Source of the DNA: Patagioenas fasciata
Taxonomy: Eukaryota; Chordata; Aves; Columbiformes; Columbidae
Length of the DNA: 64,000 nucleotides
Direction of reading: 5' to 3'
Assembly: GCF_037038585.1 (NCBI RefSeq)
Contig: NC_092520.1
Location: 190,196,604-190,260,603 of the forward strand
Shown: positions 18,471 through 40,489 of the stretch, in pieces
Position numbering within the stretch: position 1 is the stretch's first letter
Layout: each line of letters starts with the position of its first letter
Notes under the pieces: generated by a model
What the model saw: only the letters and a program-made list of their open reading frames with translations
What the model was told of the DNA's origin: nothing
Databases searched by the model: none
Translations under genes and position numbers: made by a program

Positions 18471-20086
18471 GTCAACCTGGTTTTGCAATAACTTATTCAT
18501 GGAACTTTTTTTTTTTCCTAATAAGGCTAAAGGAACATTAAATCTAAGGGCAACGAATATCCCCAACACTAATTCCAGGCAAGCTGCAAGTGCATGTAAA
18601 CCATACCAGAACCACCAAGACCAGGATGCCACAGCTGCCCTCGTCTTCTGTGGGTGGCAATCGCCTTCTCACCCTGCAGCTGCAGAGAAAATTGGGGCAT
18701 TAAATTATTTCCAGCAAAAGCATACACCTTCTGGAGAAGGATACATTAGTGAAATCACAGGATCATAACGTTTTGGGCAGAGAGAGTGCTCAGGAGGTCA
18801 TGTGCTCTCGTTCCTGCATCTGGGACTTTATTTTCCCACTGACTATTGTAACATCTGAAGATTTTCATGTGTTCTGGAATAGCAATCAGCTGATGGGATA
18901 GGTAAAGGCAAAGCTGAAAAAGCAGTCAGGAGTAAACAACATATTTAGACCGAAAATACTGTAAGACAGCTTAGTTTCTTACCTACTTACCTTATCTATT
19001 TACTTTGAGGTACCCATTTTCACAGTATCTATGTAAAATAAACAATTGAAGGTGGGGGAGCGTTGAGTAAAAAGCAAGGAGATGCATAAAAATTCTGAAG
19101 TATTTAGGACATCCCAATTTTATTTTTGTTTAATGTAGTCAGTCATACACAAGTCTTAAACTTTTAGATACAATCTCACTTCAATAATAGTAATTCATAT
19201 GAATCAAACATAATGTTTTCGTGGTAAAAAATTCAAAATCTATTTGAAAAGTGCTGTCTCCATATTTAACTGTATAGTCACTGTGACCAGCAGTATCTCT
19301 TTTTACTATTTATTCTTCATAGTTTCCCTTATATTTACAGGTTGCTTTTACAGAATGAGCTGTTATAAAGAACAAAAAACATAGCTGCATTTCCTCCAGA
19401 AAGCCCTGTCATACAACCTGCTGGCAGATGAATCAATACCTTGTCTAAAGACCAGGAACAGTGAATTTTGCCTCCTAAAACCATCCCCATACCCCCAAGT
19501 CATGACCTCATGGTGCAAACCTTCTCAGCCCCAGGACTACAGGCAGAGTCCCCCAGACTCGGCACAATTACTTGGGCTGACGGAAACACCGGATGCGGGC
19601 AGGGGGTGACCCCTTTTCTAACACATTTGCTCTCTTCGCCATTAAGGGATCTGTGAAAAACGTTAAGGAGCAGCTCCACAGTTGCTTGTTGCCACAAGAA
19701 GGATTTGGTTCATTACACTTGATACTGCAGAGAAGAACACAGCAGCCGCCTTCTCCAGGTACTCCAGAGGATAAAGTAGTTTTCACTTCTGCAAGTATCT
19801 CTAAATGTCCCCTTCTTGCCAAGCAGTCTCTCTCCTACACATATCCTAAAACTTTACAGCAAAAGAACAGGCTCACAGCAGCCCAGTCAATCAATTTTAA
19901 GGCTCTTTGAACAATCCCTATAAAAACAGAGACACCTCATAGCCTGAGCACAGTGAAAGAAAAGAGTTTGAAAGTGTTCCAGTTTGCAGCTGAGACCCAT
20001 TTTGGCAAGTGTGGTTAGATACTCAAAATAGAATGATTCTTTCCCAGAATACTTACCAGTAGTCCTTACTAGGGAAGGGAACACTT
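18471..20086. other. Intergenic region after KCND2
   Basis: About 1.6 kb between the proposed KCND2 end and a CR1 fragment. It holds a further AATAAA at 19037-19042 followed by G-rich sequence, which could be a more distal KCND2 end. The 19593-19910 frame (105 codons) matches nothing known. The minus frame 18372-18632, which overlaps the left edge of this region, looks hydrophobic but is unsupported. Confidence 0.6.
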
Positions 20087-20640
20087 AGGTCGAGAGAGGT
20101 TCTCCTTCCCCTCTACTCTGCCCTGGTGAGACCACACCTGGAATATTGTGTCCAGTTCTCGGCCCCTCAGTTCAAGAGGACAGAGAACTGCTGGAGAGAG
20201 TCCAGCGCAGGGCAACAAAGATGATTAAGGGAGCGGAGCATCTCTCTTACGAGGAAAGGCTGAGGGAGCTGGGTGTCTTTAGCTTGGAGGAGACTGAGGG
20301 CTGGTCTCATCAATGTTTATAATTATATAAAGGGTGAGTGTCATGAGGATGGAGCCAGGCTCTTCTCAGTGACAACCAATGGTAAGACAAGGGGTAATGG
20401 GTGCAAACTGGAACACAAGAGGTTCCACTTAAATATGAGAAGAAACTTCTTCTCAGTGAGGGTAACAGAGCACTGGAACAGGCTGCCCAGGGGGGTTGTG
20501 GAGTCTCCTACTCTGGAGACATTCAAAACCCACCTGGACACATTCCTGTGTAGCCTCATCTGGGTGTTCCTGCTCCGGCGGGGGGATTGGACTAGATGAT
20601 CTTTCGTGGTCCCTTCCAATCCCTAACATTCTGTGATCCT
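20087..20640 (+). mobile_element. CR1 LINE fragment with intact 3' end
   Basis: A 5'-truncated CR1 retrotransposon read in the + direction. Recognisable blocks are ttcccctctactctgccctg, a block with acctggaatattgtgtccag, agcgcagggcaacaaagatg, gaacaggctgcccagggggg, and the tail gactagatgatctttcgtgg leading to attctgtgatcc. The last block is the characteristic short terminal repeat of CR1. The 108-codon frame at 20273-20599 is a remnant of the CR1 reverse-transcriptase frame region and tail, not a host gene. Confidence 0.95.
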
Positions 20641-21267
20641 TCCTGCCATGTGGGTTTTTCCCCTAATTAAACCAGCCCTGTACCCAACACAGACCAGCTC
20701 AGGATCTGGGTAGCCAAGCCCAAGTGAGGTTACCCTCACCATGGATGTTCAGTTTGGTGGGGGTTCACAAACACCGGTCTGGGAGGTTGGTCCTGTACCA
20801 AAGGAGCCCTACTCCAAACAATCCCTTTGCTCTTAAAACGAGCTGATGCACCTAATGGCAGTGCTTCATCACCGCCTGGGAAGCCTAACACCAAATGACC
20901 CAGGCTGTGAGCATCTCTAATTCTAGTCATGGACTTCTCCAACCCATGCCCCTAGCCTGGCTTGCCAAATCTGTTTGTTCATGAGCTCTAACCTGGACAC
21001 GAGAAGATAGCCAGGCAACCCTCGCCGGTAGTCTGGGGAATCCTCCCATGAGAGGACTTGGGATAGCTGGAGCATGGCTAAGCGAGCTGCCGGACACTCC
21101 TTGGGGAAAAACTTCAGGCGCCAGGATTTCCTGGACAACGGGTGGGACTTCTTCCTGCCCTTTTTTACATTACTTACGTTGAGACTCCCTACATTCAGCC
21201 GTAATCCACAGCAGGATGTAGCTGTGTACATGTAACCTATGCAATCCACAATCAAAAGATTCCAAAA
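20641..21267. other. Unassigned intergenic segment next to the CR1 3' end
   Basis: About 630 bases, less AT-rich than the flanks, starting immediately after the CR1 terminus. A minus-strand frame of 110 codons (20923-21255) is open but shows no motif I recognise. It may be part of another old repeat, but I cannot name it. Confidence 0.4.
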
Positions 21268-21320
21268 TTTGTGGTTTGGTGGGTTTTTGTTTGTTTGTTG
21301 GGGTTTTTTTTTGTTGTTTC
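21268..21320 (+). repeat. A-free T/G-rich tract
   Basis: Fifty-three bases without an A on the + strand, made of ttgtttgtttgttggggttt-like units. It is low-complexity DNA in the intergenic region. Confidence 0.8.
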
Positions 21321-21954
21321 ATTTGTAACAGGGAAAAAATAACAATGGCTCAAATGCACTGCGTAGCACCACAGGTCTGCAGCACTCCAAAGCCCAGGGC
21401 TGGCCTACATCCAGACTTTCTCAGACACCTGCTCTTTTTCTGCATGGGAACCTTGTCCTCAGCTGCAGCAATGAAGCCCAGTGGGTGCAGTGGAAAGGAT
21501 GGAAACCTGCAGGAACACTGGGCATCAAGGCTTCCCAAATAGTGCATGAGAAAGTGTTTCTGACAAGATACACCAAGGAAAATTTTGGGAAGGTCTGTCC
21601 TTCAGGATTTTCTTACCACCCAAGATAAGAAATAGCAACTCTGCAGGAGAGGTACAAGAGCAGACAGGCAACCTTGCTTGCGATACTACCTGTGAAATAA
21701 TTACACCCACGTGTAGACTGCTAAAAACTAAACAACAGCCCACACAACTGAAGAGCTTAATTTCATGAGCCCTTAAGAAGCTTTCTCAGAAGCTATAAAA
21801 AAAGAAAATGGAATTTACAACACAGTTTCTCCACGACAGAGTAAGTGGAATGGGCAAAGACACATCAAATTAACTCACACTAGCAGCAGGACCCTCCCAA
21901 CTCCCACCCAAAGCATTCATAATCTAGGACTTTAAAATAAAAAAGCCATTATGG
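21321..21954. other. Intergenic region before the TSPAN12 3' end
   Basis: About 630 bases with no recognised gene or repeat. Short overlapping frames on both strands (21276-21542 plus, 21525-21743 minus) are unsupported. Confidence 0.5.
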
Positions 21955-21973
21955 AATTTAAGACAAAAGTAAT

Positions 21974-21979
21974 TTTATT
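21974..21979 (-). terminator. TSPAN12: Candidate TSPAN12 poly(A) signal
   Basis: AATAAA on the minus strand (tttatt on the + strand), followed on the minus strand by attacttttgtct. It is the last such signal before the intergenic region. Confidence 0.5.
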
Positions 21980-22534
21980 GTCCTCCAAATCACACCTTGT
22001 TGGTTTTTTTTTCTTTTCTTTTACAAATTCCAAAACAAATGAAAGAATTCTTAAAATGTAGTATTATGTAAAAACCCATTGGCCACAAACTAGTGTCATC
22101 AGTGGAACAAATATATATTTCTGGAGCGTGGCCCATTGTAAAAATAATCCTATGAAATAAACCTTGTTCATAAAAATACAGTAAAATGCACTTTCCCCAC
22201 CTCAATAAATACATTTTAATGCTGTTTCCAGTTGGCATTTTAAGCCACTAGAGAGCTTTTACTGAAGAAGCCAACATATAATTTCTCCTTATGTACTTTA
22301 CAATTATTGCAATAGCACCCAGAACTGTGAGTATTTTCCTTGTAGTCTATTTTTTTTACCTTCAGGAGAATCACAGACAGGAGAACAGATTTATCTGTAA
22401 AAATGTGCTACTCCCATATTGATTCCCATTTGGAAAGAGTGTTTAAAGTTTTTTTTCTTTTCCTTTTACTAAGAAATAGCCTGTAGAACAAACATTTTCA
22501 AAGAAGAATTCTTGGGAATTACTCAGAAAATTAG

Positions 22535-22540
22535 TTTATT
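22535..22540 (-). terminator. TSPAN12: Candidate alternative TSPAN12 poly(A) signal
   Basis: AATAAA on the minus strand, about 720 bases after the stop codon. It would give a shorter 3' UTR; usage is unknown. Confidence 0.3.
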
Positions 22541-23255
22541 TTCCAGAGTCATAGTTTTGTTTTTAATCCCTGTTTGATACATTTAAAATTAAAAATTAAC
22601 CAGTTATGTTAGATAAAAACAGAAGTTTTAGAACATCTTTAACAACAGCTAAGATAAAGGTTTTGTCAGAAAAAAGGAAATTGCAGCCTATTTACAAATC
22701 TTGCAAATTTTTAAATCCAAGCATTGACTTGAATTGTAGTGCTGCTTTCCATGCACACACAAAACCCCACAATTATATATACATAAATCCCTGATTAAGA
22801 CATTTTCCAAATGGCTTATTAAACATGTAACAGTCAATTTCAGCTGAAGTCACATCTTGTTTGTCCAAAGCACAGTCGTTTCTTCAGAAGATGAGTATTT
22901 CTTTTCCTTTCCCATGATGCTTCCTTAGAGGTTCTATCTGCCTGTGAACGAATCAGTATTTCACACATCATGCAGCTTGTGACAATAAGTTAAATACGAC
23001 CGTGCTCAGTGAATGAGTGCCTTTTAGAAAACAAACGAACAAAATCAACTCTCTTCCAGGGCTGAGACCATGGCTAAGAGGCAGGCAGGCTTATCCTTCT
23101 TTCCATGCTCACCTCCTTCACTTCCATGCATCAGCTGTTTTCTGAAGCACACAAAGACTGGTCTATTTGGCATACTTGATGGAACAAAATAAACCCAACA
23201 ACAACAAAAAATACAAACAAAACCCTTTGTGACTTCTCAGACTGATCACATCAAC

Positions 23256-23561
23256 CTATAGCTCTTCCATTTCAAAGTGTGTACTGAAGCTGTTTGCCAT
23301 GGATGTGTGTTCAAAGATCCTTGTCAGGCTTGGTTTCAGTAGCTCCACGGAATGACACGACAGCTGCTGCGAGGCTTCGCTCTTCAGGGACATGATCTGA
23401 CCCGCCCCGGGATCCCTTCTGTCGTAGTACAGAGCCCACAGCAAAGTGATGGTGAGGATCATGGCCAGGATCTGCGTCACTCCAATGGAGATTCCCAGAA
23501 ATCTCAGCACTTGCAATTGCTTTGTCCCTCGCAAAAAACTGTACATTTTTTTACCGCACCC
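23256..23561 (-). CDS. TSPAN12: TSPAN12 terminal coding exon (residues 205-305, stop)
   Basis: The minus-strand acceptor cgtag ends at 23562, and the exon opens with codons for GCGKK before [20 protein letters not shown]. It encodes the end of the large extracellular loop (with its last cysteine, Cys206), the fourth membrane segment (about residues 221-245, [20 protein letters not shown]) and the cytoplasmic tail ending FEMEEL, then a TAG stop at 23258-23256. The block VELLKPSL[13 protein letters not shown] is nearly unchanged from human. Differences from the human tail as I recall it are clustered in the stretch after DRR ([17 protein letters not shown]). Met210 and Ala237, both altered in published disease alleles, are intact. 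The exon is 306 bases and phase 0 at its start. Confidence 0.97.
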   Translation of the reverse strand, partial: GCGKKMYSFLRGTKQLQVLRFLGISIGVTQILAMILTITLLWALYYDRRDPGAGQIMSLKSEASQQLSCHSVELLKPSLTRIFEHTSMANSFSTHFEMEEL

Positions 23562-32902
<9,341 letters not shown>

Positions 32903-33010
32903 CTCCCTCTGGAAGAAATTCCAGGCATGGGTCAGCCACTGGTACCTTGGTAGACCATAATTGGTCATCCTGGCCTTCAGCGTGATCATATCAGACCACT
33001 GCACTGGAAC
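32903..33010 (-). CDS. TSPAN12: TSPAN12 coding exon (residues 121-156)
   Basis: The minus-strand acceptor cttgttccag ends at 33011 and donor gtaaga begins at 32902. The 108 bases encode 36 residues from [20 protein letters not shown] through [16 protein letters not shown]. It forms the first half of the large extracellular loop, the part that precedes the CCG motif. Tyr138 and Leu140, positions of published disease alleles, are intact. Two changes against the human sequence as I recall it are conservative (Ile for Val at 129 and Gln for Arg at 144). The exon was too short to show as a long open frame and was found by translating the expected gap. Phase 0 at both ends. Confidence 0.95.
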
Positions 33011-33949
33011 CTGGAACAAGGAAAACAAAAGTGATTCACACCACAGAAAGCTCATAATCGTAAACAGATTGGTTGGCTTGTGGCTCCAATCCTAGAACTT
33101 TCACCTATTCTGAGGTCTTTCCAGTGCAAGGATCAAAATAACTTTGTATTCAAATAAAACAGGAAAACAAGTGCTTCAGTCTTTACAATATTGAAACTTT
33201 ACGACCCTTTATTAAAATATCAGGAAAAAGCTATTTGTATCCTTTGCTTACAAATTAATGGACACTGGCAAATGAGCTGCATTTTGCAGAGATTCAGAGA
33301 TAGTTGGGTGCAATTTAACTACATCATTACCAGATTATTTTAATCTGGCATAAAATTCTAACTGAGCCCCATCCAGGTCATCAGGGATGGTATTTATCTC
33401 CCCCAGTTCTGGTATCTCGCTTGTGTCTTTAATAGAAAGAAACAGGTAGCCATGAAGAGCAATCTCAAAACAAATATTAATATTAAACAGAGCAGATGAA
33501 TCATTCCTTGGAAGTCTCAAATCAATTCCACTGTTTAAGGTGACAAACTTAGGTTTAAACACCTAACTTCTAAACATATAAAATCAATTTAGATGAATTC
33601 TACCCTGAGAGTCTTTTCAGTGGCTTTCTGGCTTTGTCTGGAGTCCCACGCAAAGGTATCTTGAATGTATGTGATTTCAGTATCTTGCTCAAGAATGGTA
33701 AGAAAAAAAGTTTAGACAATGAGGCCCTGTGAACTTTTTTCTTCACACACAATTGTGGCCTTGTAAATCTTTTATTCTGAAAGGATTCTTAGAAGTATTT
33801 TTCTTTCAAATTGACTACTCAGAAGTGAGGAGCTGGTGCTCTCTATTGTCAGACTATGACTCTCAATCAGCAATTTGTTAGAAACAAGAGAAACAAGTGC
33901 TATGGCACCCAGCATAATGCAGTCAGCATTCAAGATAAGAGACAAACTT

Positions 33950-34012
33950 TTGTTCAGCAGCACAAATTTCAGTGCGCCAAACTACAATAAGAAGCTGAAG
34001 ACTTTGCAGTCA
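33950..34012 (+). repeat. 63-bp direct repeat, copy 1
   Basis: Identical to 36121-36183 except for one base (agtgcgcc here, agtgtgcc there). It starts ttgttcagcagcacaaattt and ends gaagactttgcagtca. Sequence similarity stops abruptly on both sides. I do not recognise the family. Confidence 0.9.
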
Positions 34013-36120
34013 CCCTTCCAGGCACACATACCATTCATGCTGCATTTTGCCTTGTTCCCATTAGTCTTCACAGTCATGGTGAGAAAAATCACAATTGCAA
34101 TAACAGCTTTCATTTTGAGGGTGGGGAAGCCCAGCTCCTCTAGTAGCTGTGAGTTAGCCCTCCCATTCAATTGAAAGCGAGCAGTCAGGGCATTCTGCAA
34201 ATCAGCAAAACTATTATCTAAGGAAAAAATATGACAATACTTCCCAAGGAGCCTTGATCTTTGTTGTGCTGGATGCTCTACAAAAATATAGGGACAATCA
34301 CTGCCCACCTGACCCCGTAATCCAAATAAGAACATTTGGTAATGTTTCATTATGGCTGTTAAGTTACACTACATTTTTGATGCCCTGGTAAAGCTTCATA
34401 TATCACAAACATATTAATCAAATCCCATAAATTTTGCACATCTTTCACTTAACAGAACTTCTATTTCTTAAGGTGTAAAGCACTGAACTTAAAATTGTCC
34501 ACGTGAAAAATACATTAGCAGTGGAATACTAAAAATACTTGAAAACAATATCACTAAGTATTTCTACAACAAACATTTACACTGGTCACTATAATAAAAT
34601 AATTTGGTTTTGTACTCAATGCATTTCTCTTTCCATTGCGCTGGAAGTTAGCACTCTGCTTTCTTTGGATAATAGTTGATATCGCTACAATTAAGCTCAT
34701 ATTTGCTAGACTATTTTTTTATTATCTTCTCTGAGTTGAATACAGGCCAAGGTTATGCACGTAACACAAGACGTCCAACTTCTTTATGAAAACAATGGAA
34801 AGCAGGGGAAAAAAAAAATCAAGAAGTGAGAAAGGAAAATTAAAAGCAAGTCAAAACAAACTAAGCCCCACTGTAGGAAGGCAATTTGAATTCTGTAGCT
34901 AAGGAGGGACATCGGAATCTGTGTGTCTGACTGCTCCAAGAATGCCAATGTGTCAAACTAAGGACATCAAGGCATCTACTAAATAGCTTCCCGTCAGCTC
35001 ATGTGTGCAGTAATGCACAATAAAACATGACATTGAGGGGCATTCGTTTGACCAATATTTTTCTGTAGCACTTAGCCAAACAAAAACTAGAGATGGTGGT
35101 TTGATTTTAGCACACATTTTGTAAGGCTCGGTTTGCTGTTGAGATTTACTTATTCATTATTATTTTTCTAATGAGTATCAAGGCCCGACCAATGCCCAAG
35201 TAAGACAAGAACCCACACTAGCTGTTCAGTCTTGTGCGTGCAATAACTTAGTCATGAGGCACACTTCATGCTGAGAGCTATCATGAGCTGGAAGGAAAAC
35301 CGTTTATACAAGGACTCTTACAGCAACTTGTCCACGTGCCAAGGAGAGCCCATATTGGATTAGCAGAGGCGATTATGCCTCAGTGACATTTTTGACAACA
35401 TCACCCACCCACCTACACTAATATTAGTCAACTGATTCCCTAAAACCCACCAGGGGCTCAAGTGATTTCATGCTACGCTGAAACCAACATGACATCAAGT
35501 CACCCCTGTAGGTATAAGAGGGAGTCATCTTATCTTTATCAAGCAGAGTAGGAGAAAGCATGCCCTAGGGAAGCGATCTGCACAGAAAGAACCACTGAAA
35601 AAAAAACTGTGTTCTTCCAGAATGCTGCATGCCCTACGGGTCTCAGCAACCAGAAATCTGAGTCTCGCCCACCTCATCACGTGAGGACCAGTAGTGTTAG
35701 GACAAAGGGAAGCAGAAGAGGAAATCAGATGGAAAAGAGAAAACAAAACCAGGTGGCGGGGACAGAGAAGAAAAGAGATAAAAAGAGAAAAGCAGTTGCT
35801 GAAGATATTTTTGTTTCCATTCTGTTTGCATGCGCATGTTCATACACTCAAACACCTGGGAGAAAGGAAGAACTGAAGGACTGTGGAGTATCTGGGTTCA
35901 CTGTGACCCACTGCAGAAGGTGCAAACATGGAGCTACGCGCTGCTTCTTTTGGCAAAGGGGTGCAGGGACAGCCATGATTCTTCTGGAGGGAAGCAGCAT
36001 CACCTGTGCCTTCACATATAGTAGGGCTATGCCAGTTTTTATCAAACTGTCCCAGGTTTGGGTTTCAGTAGCATAGCAGGTAACTGAAAGCTTAGGAGTC
36101 ACACTAAAACAAGCCGCAAC

Positions 36121-36183
36121 TTGTTCAGCAGCACAAATTTCAGTGTGCCAAACTACAATAAGAAGCTGAAGACTTTGCAGTCA
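36121..36183 (+). repeat. 63-bp direct repeat, copy 2
   Basis: Second copy of the repeat at 33950-34012, in the same orientation, 2171 bases further right, with 62 of 63 bases matching by eye. Confidence 0.9.
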
Positions 36184-37156
36184 ACTTCAGTTTTTAACTG
36201 AATAGTGAAGGCTGGAGAAGGCATGTATTACACAGTGCACTGAAGGTTGTGCTATTTCAGGCAGCTTCCACTGACAAGATTTCTGTGGAGAGATGGATGT
36301 TAGTTATAACAGTCATCCTCAGCAAAACCCCCGTAGAGGGCAGCTGTGCCCACAAGATGAAGCATGTCACCTGTCCGCATCCCCAATTTCAAAACGCATC
36401 AGTGTAAGCTGACATTTAAAGTAAAGGGATAGCCTTAATCGCTCCTATATTAGAAAACCCCTCTGGAATCCATACCACAAGGGAATGAATGCTGCTGATG
36501 CAAAATGCTGCCACGTAACTTCAGACTTCAAATCTGCCAGTAATTCCTTTGGTCCCAGTACTGTCTAAATACCAAGAAGGTTGCCTCCCATCTTACTACA
36601 ATGAAACTGACATATGCTGGTGGAAATATCAGTATATTGGACACATCTTGGCAGCTTAAAGAAAATATCTGTCCCCCTATTCATAAAAATGTACCAGACT
36701 GAGTACAAAACAGAAGGTTATAGGAGCCAGCAGAATAACATTTCAGTTTAATTTCTGCTCAACACTTAACCCTTTTCTTGTGTGACGGTTACAAGTCTTC
36801 AGTTTGAAAATTACAGATTGGCATAGCTATAAAAACTGGACAGAGACAAAACCTCTCCACAAGTTTACAGAAGAGTGTTTTATAGCCAAGGCATGCTTGC
36901 TTAAAACCGGCACTTATAGATTGTGGAGGCAGCATGAAGGTTTCGGCAGACAGCATTCCCTATCGAAAGAGCACACTGTCTGTTTACAATGTAAGACACT
37001 CAGCTATAGCTCTTTAAAACATGAGGAACTTTTGGGGCAAAATCCTTTCAAATGCTCACATCTCCTCTCTCAAAATACTTATCTTAAGCCTGAAGTTCAT
37101 ACTCTATCCTCAAAAAATCCATTGCCTTCAATAAGAACCTGCCTAAGCAAGAATTA

Positions 37157-37525
<369 letters not shown>

Positions 37526-38007
37526 TTATTTCATCCAGGCTAACCTCTAAAAAAAAGAGACTTGAAAATATTAAGGGACATCTCAAAACATCATTAACTT
37601 CTCACATGACTGAAGACAAGGAATCTGAAATACATTTTTGCATGCAGCAAACTTTCTAAAATTTTAAGTCATGTGGCATTTCTTACTCACTTAACATGAA
37701 TCATATGAACATTACCATCGGAAAACAAATTCATTTCCTTGTTGCCCCAGAGTCCAAGGCTATCATTACATATTATGCTAAAGCACTCACAAAGAGGACA
37801 GTCTTTTTTCCCCTCATATATGTAAAAAAAAGTAATATTGTTTTGTTCAGTTCTATCCATTTAAGTAACATGCCCAGATTATGCTAATAGCCAAAAAGTG
37901 GAAGGAAAACAGAATAAAAGAAAAAGATCATTCACAAGATGAAACCAAACAAGGCTCTTGAAAGCTATGTTCTTATCAATTTGTAGGTATTTGAGTCCAG
38001 GTGTAAG

Positions 38008-38107
38008 TAGAATCACAAAACCACTTACGTTGGAAAAGACCTTTAAGATCATCGAGTCCAACCATAAACGTAACCAAGTCCACCACCACTAAACGATGTC
38101 CCTAAGT
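38008..38107 (-). mobile_element. CR1 LINE 3'-end fragment
   Basis: The + strand reads acgttggaaaagacctttaa followed by gatcatcgagtccaaccata, the reverse complement of the CR1 3' terminus. The element therefore points left. Only about 100 bases survive. Confidence 0.85.
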
Positions 38108-38605
38108 GCCAATGTACAAAAGTTTATTGAGATGGATTGAAATATCTTTGTCTGTTACAAGATCTAACCCTTGAACTATTTTAAAATAGAAAATATGTAT
38201 ATAACTGCAGAAGCTGTAGAGCTCTTGGTAATGATGGTTAAACCTGGTCACTACAATTAAAAACAGTGGGACTACATTCTGTATAGCTTCAACAAATCCC
38301 ACCTGAACTGCAGAGTAATGCAGCATGGAAATTAAGACTGTTTAACTGGTGCCTTCTATTAAACAATTTATATTTTATTTAAAGCAAAGGCACAGTTCCA
38401 TTCATTCTTGAGTCCAAGTGCCCCTTGTTTTCAGTACACAAGACTTGAAATTACAGTCTTCATGGATTTTAATTTTATTTGGAGATCAAAGAAACACTGT
38501 CACAATATAAAAAAATATAATAAATATATAATTCCATTAGCAGGATACATGCCAAAAGGCTTCTAATTAGTCATTTAATTCTGGAATGTATCTAGGACAG
38601 GTATT

Positions 38606-38710
38606 AAAAAAAAACCAAACAAACAAACAAAAAACCACCAAGCAAAACAAACAAAAACCCACACATGTACCAGGGTAACTGATTTTTTGGTTGGGTGGTT
38701 TTTTTGTTGC
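38606..38710 (+). repeat. A/C-rich tract followed by T/G-rich tract (inverted low-complexity pair)
   Basis: 38606-38665 is 60 bases with no T, built of accaaacaaacaaacaaaa units. After a short spacer, 38681-38710 reads gattttttggttgggtggtt then tttttgttgc. The second part is close to the reverse complement of the first around acaaaaaaccacc, so a local hairpin is possible. Confidence 0.75.
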
Positions 38711-40439
38711 AAGATCAATAAGTTGTATTATTTAAAATAGAGAATATAAATCTGCAAGTTTTAGGATTTAATAGTCATCTACACAGGATCTTTTTCATTC
38801 ACTCCATCTGGAACTGAGAAATTCACAGACACCTTGGTAGCTACTAAACAGCATCTTGCCTGAACTTCTACTTGCTGACCGCATCTAACTCCCTGAATTA
38901 GGTTTCTAGACACAAACAGCCAAATTAAAGATGTGCATGTAAAAATATTCATATGAATTTTCAAGAGAAACTTGTACCCTCCCGCCCACAAAGGTCTGCT
39001 CAATAAAGCTGGTGTCAAAAGAAGAGGTCCTGTTTTACTGGTCTCCACCACATTACGTTGCATCTTCACAGTCATTACAGCTGAACACCACATCGCATAT
39101 CCTTACAAATCAATATTGTCAGTGCACACAGAGCTCCAGTATAGGCCTTCAATAACCAACATGTCCATTCTTTAAATATCTAAAGAGGATAGAAGTCTGA
39201 GCCGCATCTTATAAGAAAAATGATGCTTTCTCTAAAAAAAAAAATTCATGAGCTTCTAGACAATGTATTCACTATCACTGTAGTGCCTGCAAGTTATGCA
39301 AAGGGATCTTTAAAAAAACATGGAAATCTACTTTGCAAAGTATTTCCTTCAAAAGAAGGAAAGACTGCCACGTTTTAGCTCTTTTAAGTCATGCAAAAAA
39401 AGTTTAAGGACATTATGGTTAAAAACAAACTTGAGTTCTCAGTTGTCTAAGAAAATTTCAGTGGTTTTATACCCTAACTGAATAACAATGCTGGGACTGC
39501 CTGCTATCCCCAAATCTTACACAAAACTTACTGATGATGGTGAAAGCTATACATCTGGGGGTGTACGTGTGGCATGCTCTGGAAAATTCTTTATTTGCAG
39601 TTCCATATAACATTCATTCACCAGCATTAATGCTGAAACTTTCTCATTTTTGTCAGCATACAGTTAAGAAAATTTCTGGTAGCAGTTAAAGACAGAAAAG
39701 CCAAACCCAAGATTTTCTCCAGTTACTGAATACAGTCTGGGATAGAAAACTGTTTAGCCAGATTCACACATAAACCACTTTTGGGTCTGTGAGGAACTGA
39801 GCAGTCCTGACTCTAGCTACATCTGGACACTTCAGGACACTGCAAAAATCAAGCCTTCTGTCCTGAGAAAGCACATCTTCTGTCCTTAAGGCAAAAGACA
39901 AGAAAAGACAGAAAGCACGTGAAAGCACATGCTAAGAACTGAGCAACTGCAGGGACATCAAACTCACACACAGGAGCTTCAGTTTCACCCTGCTATTGAA
40001 GAGCAATATTATACCTCTCTCTAAATGCAATGGTTTGCAAAACAAATAGTTCTTATGTAAGTTGTGTGGGGAAAAAAAAAACACCCTCTAACCATTATTT
40101 AAATTTATTACCCTTAATTTCGAACTTCCAAATACAGAAATTATTACTGGCTTCAATGCTTATTCCTTGTCCCCAATTAAATTCCCACAGGAGTCTGAAT
40201 GCCAAATGCATCTTCTTGCATTTATACACTTCTGCTTTTTGCCAGAAACAGGGACTTGGTTTTGAAGCAAGACTTAATATTTCTTCCTAGGAGCTGAGTG
40301 GCTGCATTTTGTAAAGGAAACGAACTCCCTGAGGAACACGGGTGTGCATCATGCTCAAAACCACACCAGCTGGTCGCTGATATTACCTTCTACAGCACAT
40401 CTCCTTCAGAGCACTCATGGCTATTGCTATTTTATACTA

Positions 40440-40489
40440 TGGTTTTTTGGTTGGTTGGTTGGTTGTGGGTTTTGTTTGTTTGTTTTGGC
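40440..40489 (+). repeat. (TTGG)n and T/G-rich tract
   Basis: Fifty bases with no A, with ttggttggttggttg then tttgtttgtttg units, inside the large TSPAN12 intron. Confidence 0.85.

Larger units (their letters stand above)
21955..23255 (-). other. TSPAN12: Probable TSPAN12 3' untranslated region
   Basis: About 1.3 kb after the TAG stop, AT-rich, without splice-bounded exons, ending near a minus-strand AATAAA at 21979-21974. The length fits what I recall of the human 3' UTR. A second minus-strand AATAAA at 22540-22535 could give a shorter form. Confidence 0.6.

Noticed and set aside
18372-18632. Minus-strand 86-codon frame with a membrane-like segment
   Set aside because: It overlaps the proposed KCND2 poly(A) region, contains no family motif I know, and the hydrophobic run can come from T-rich codons.
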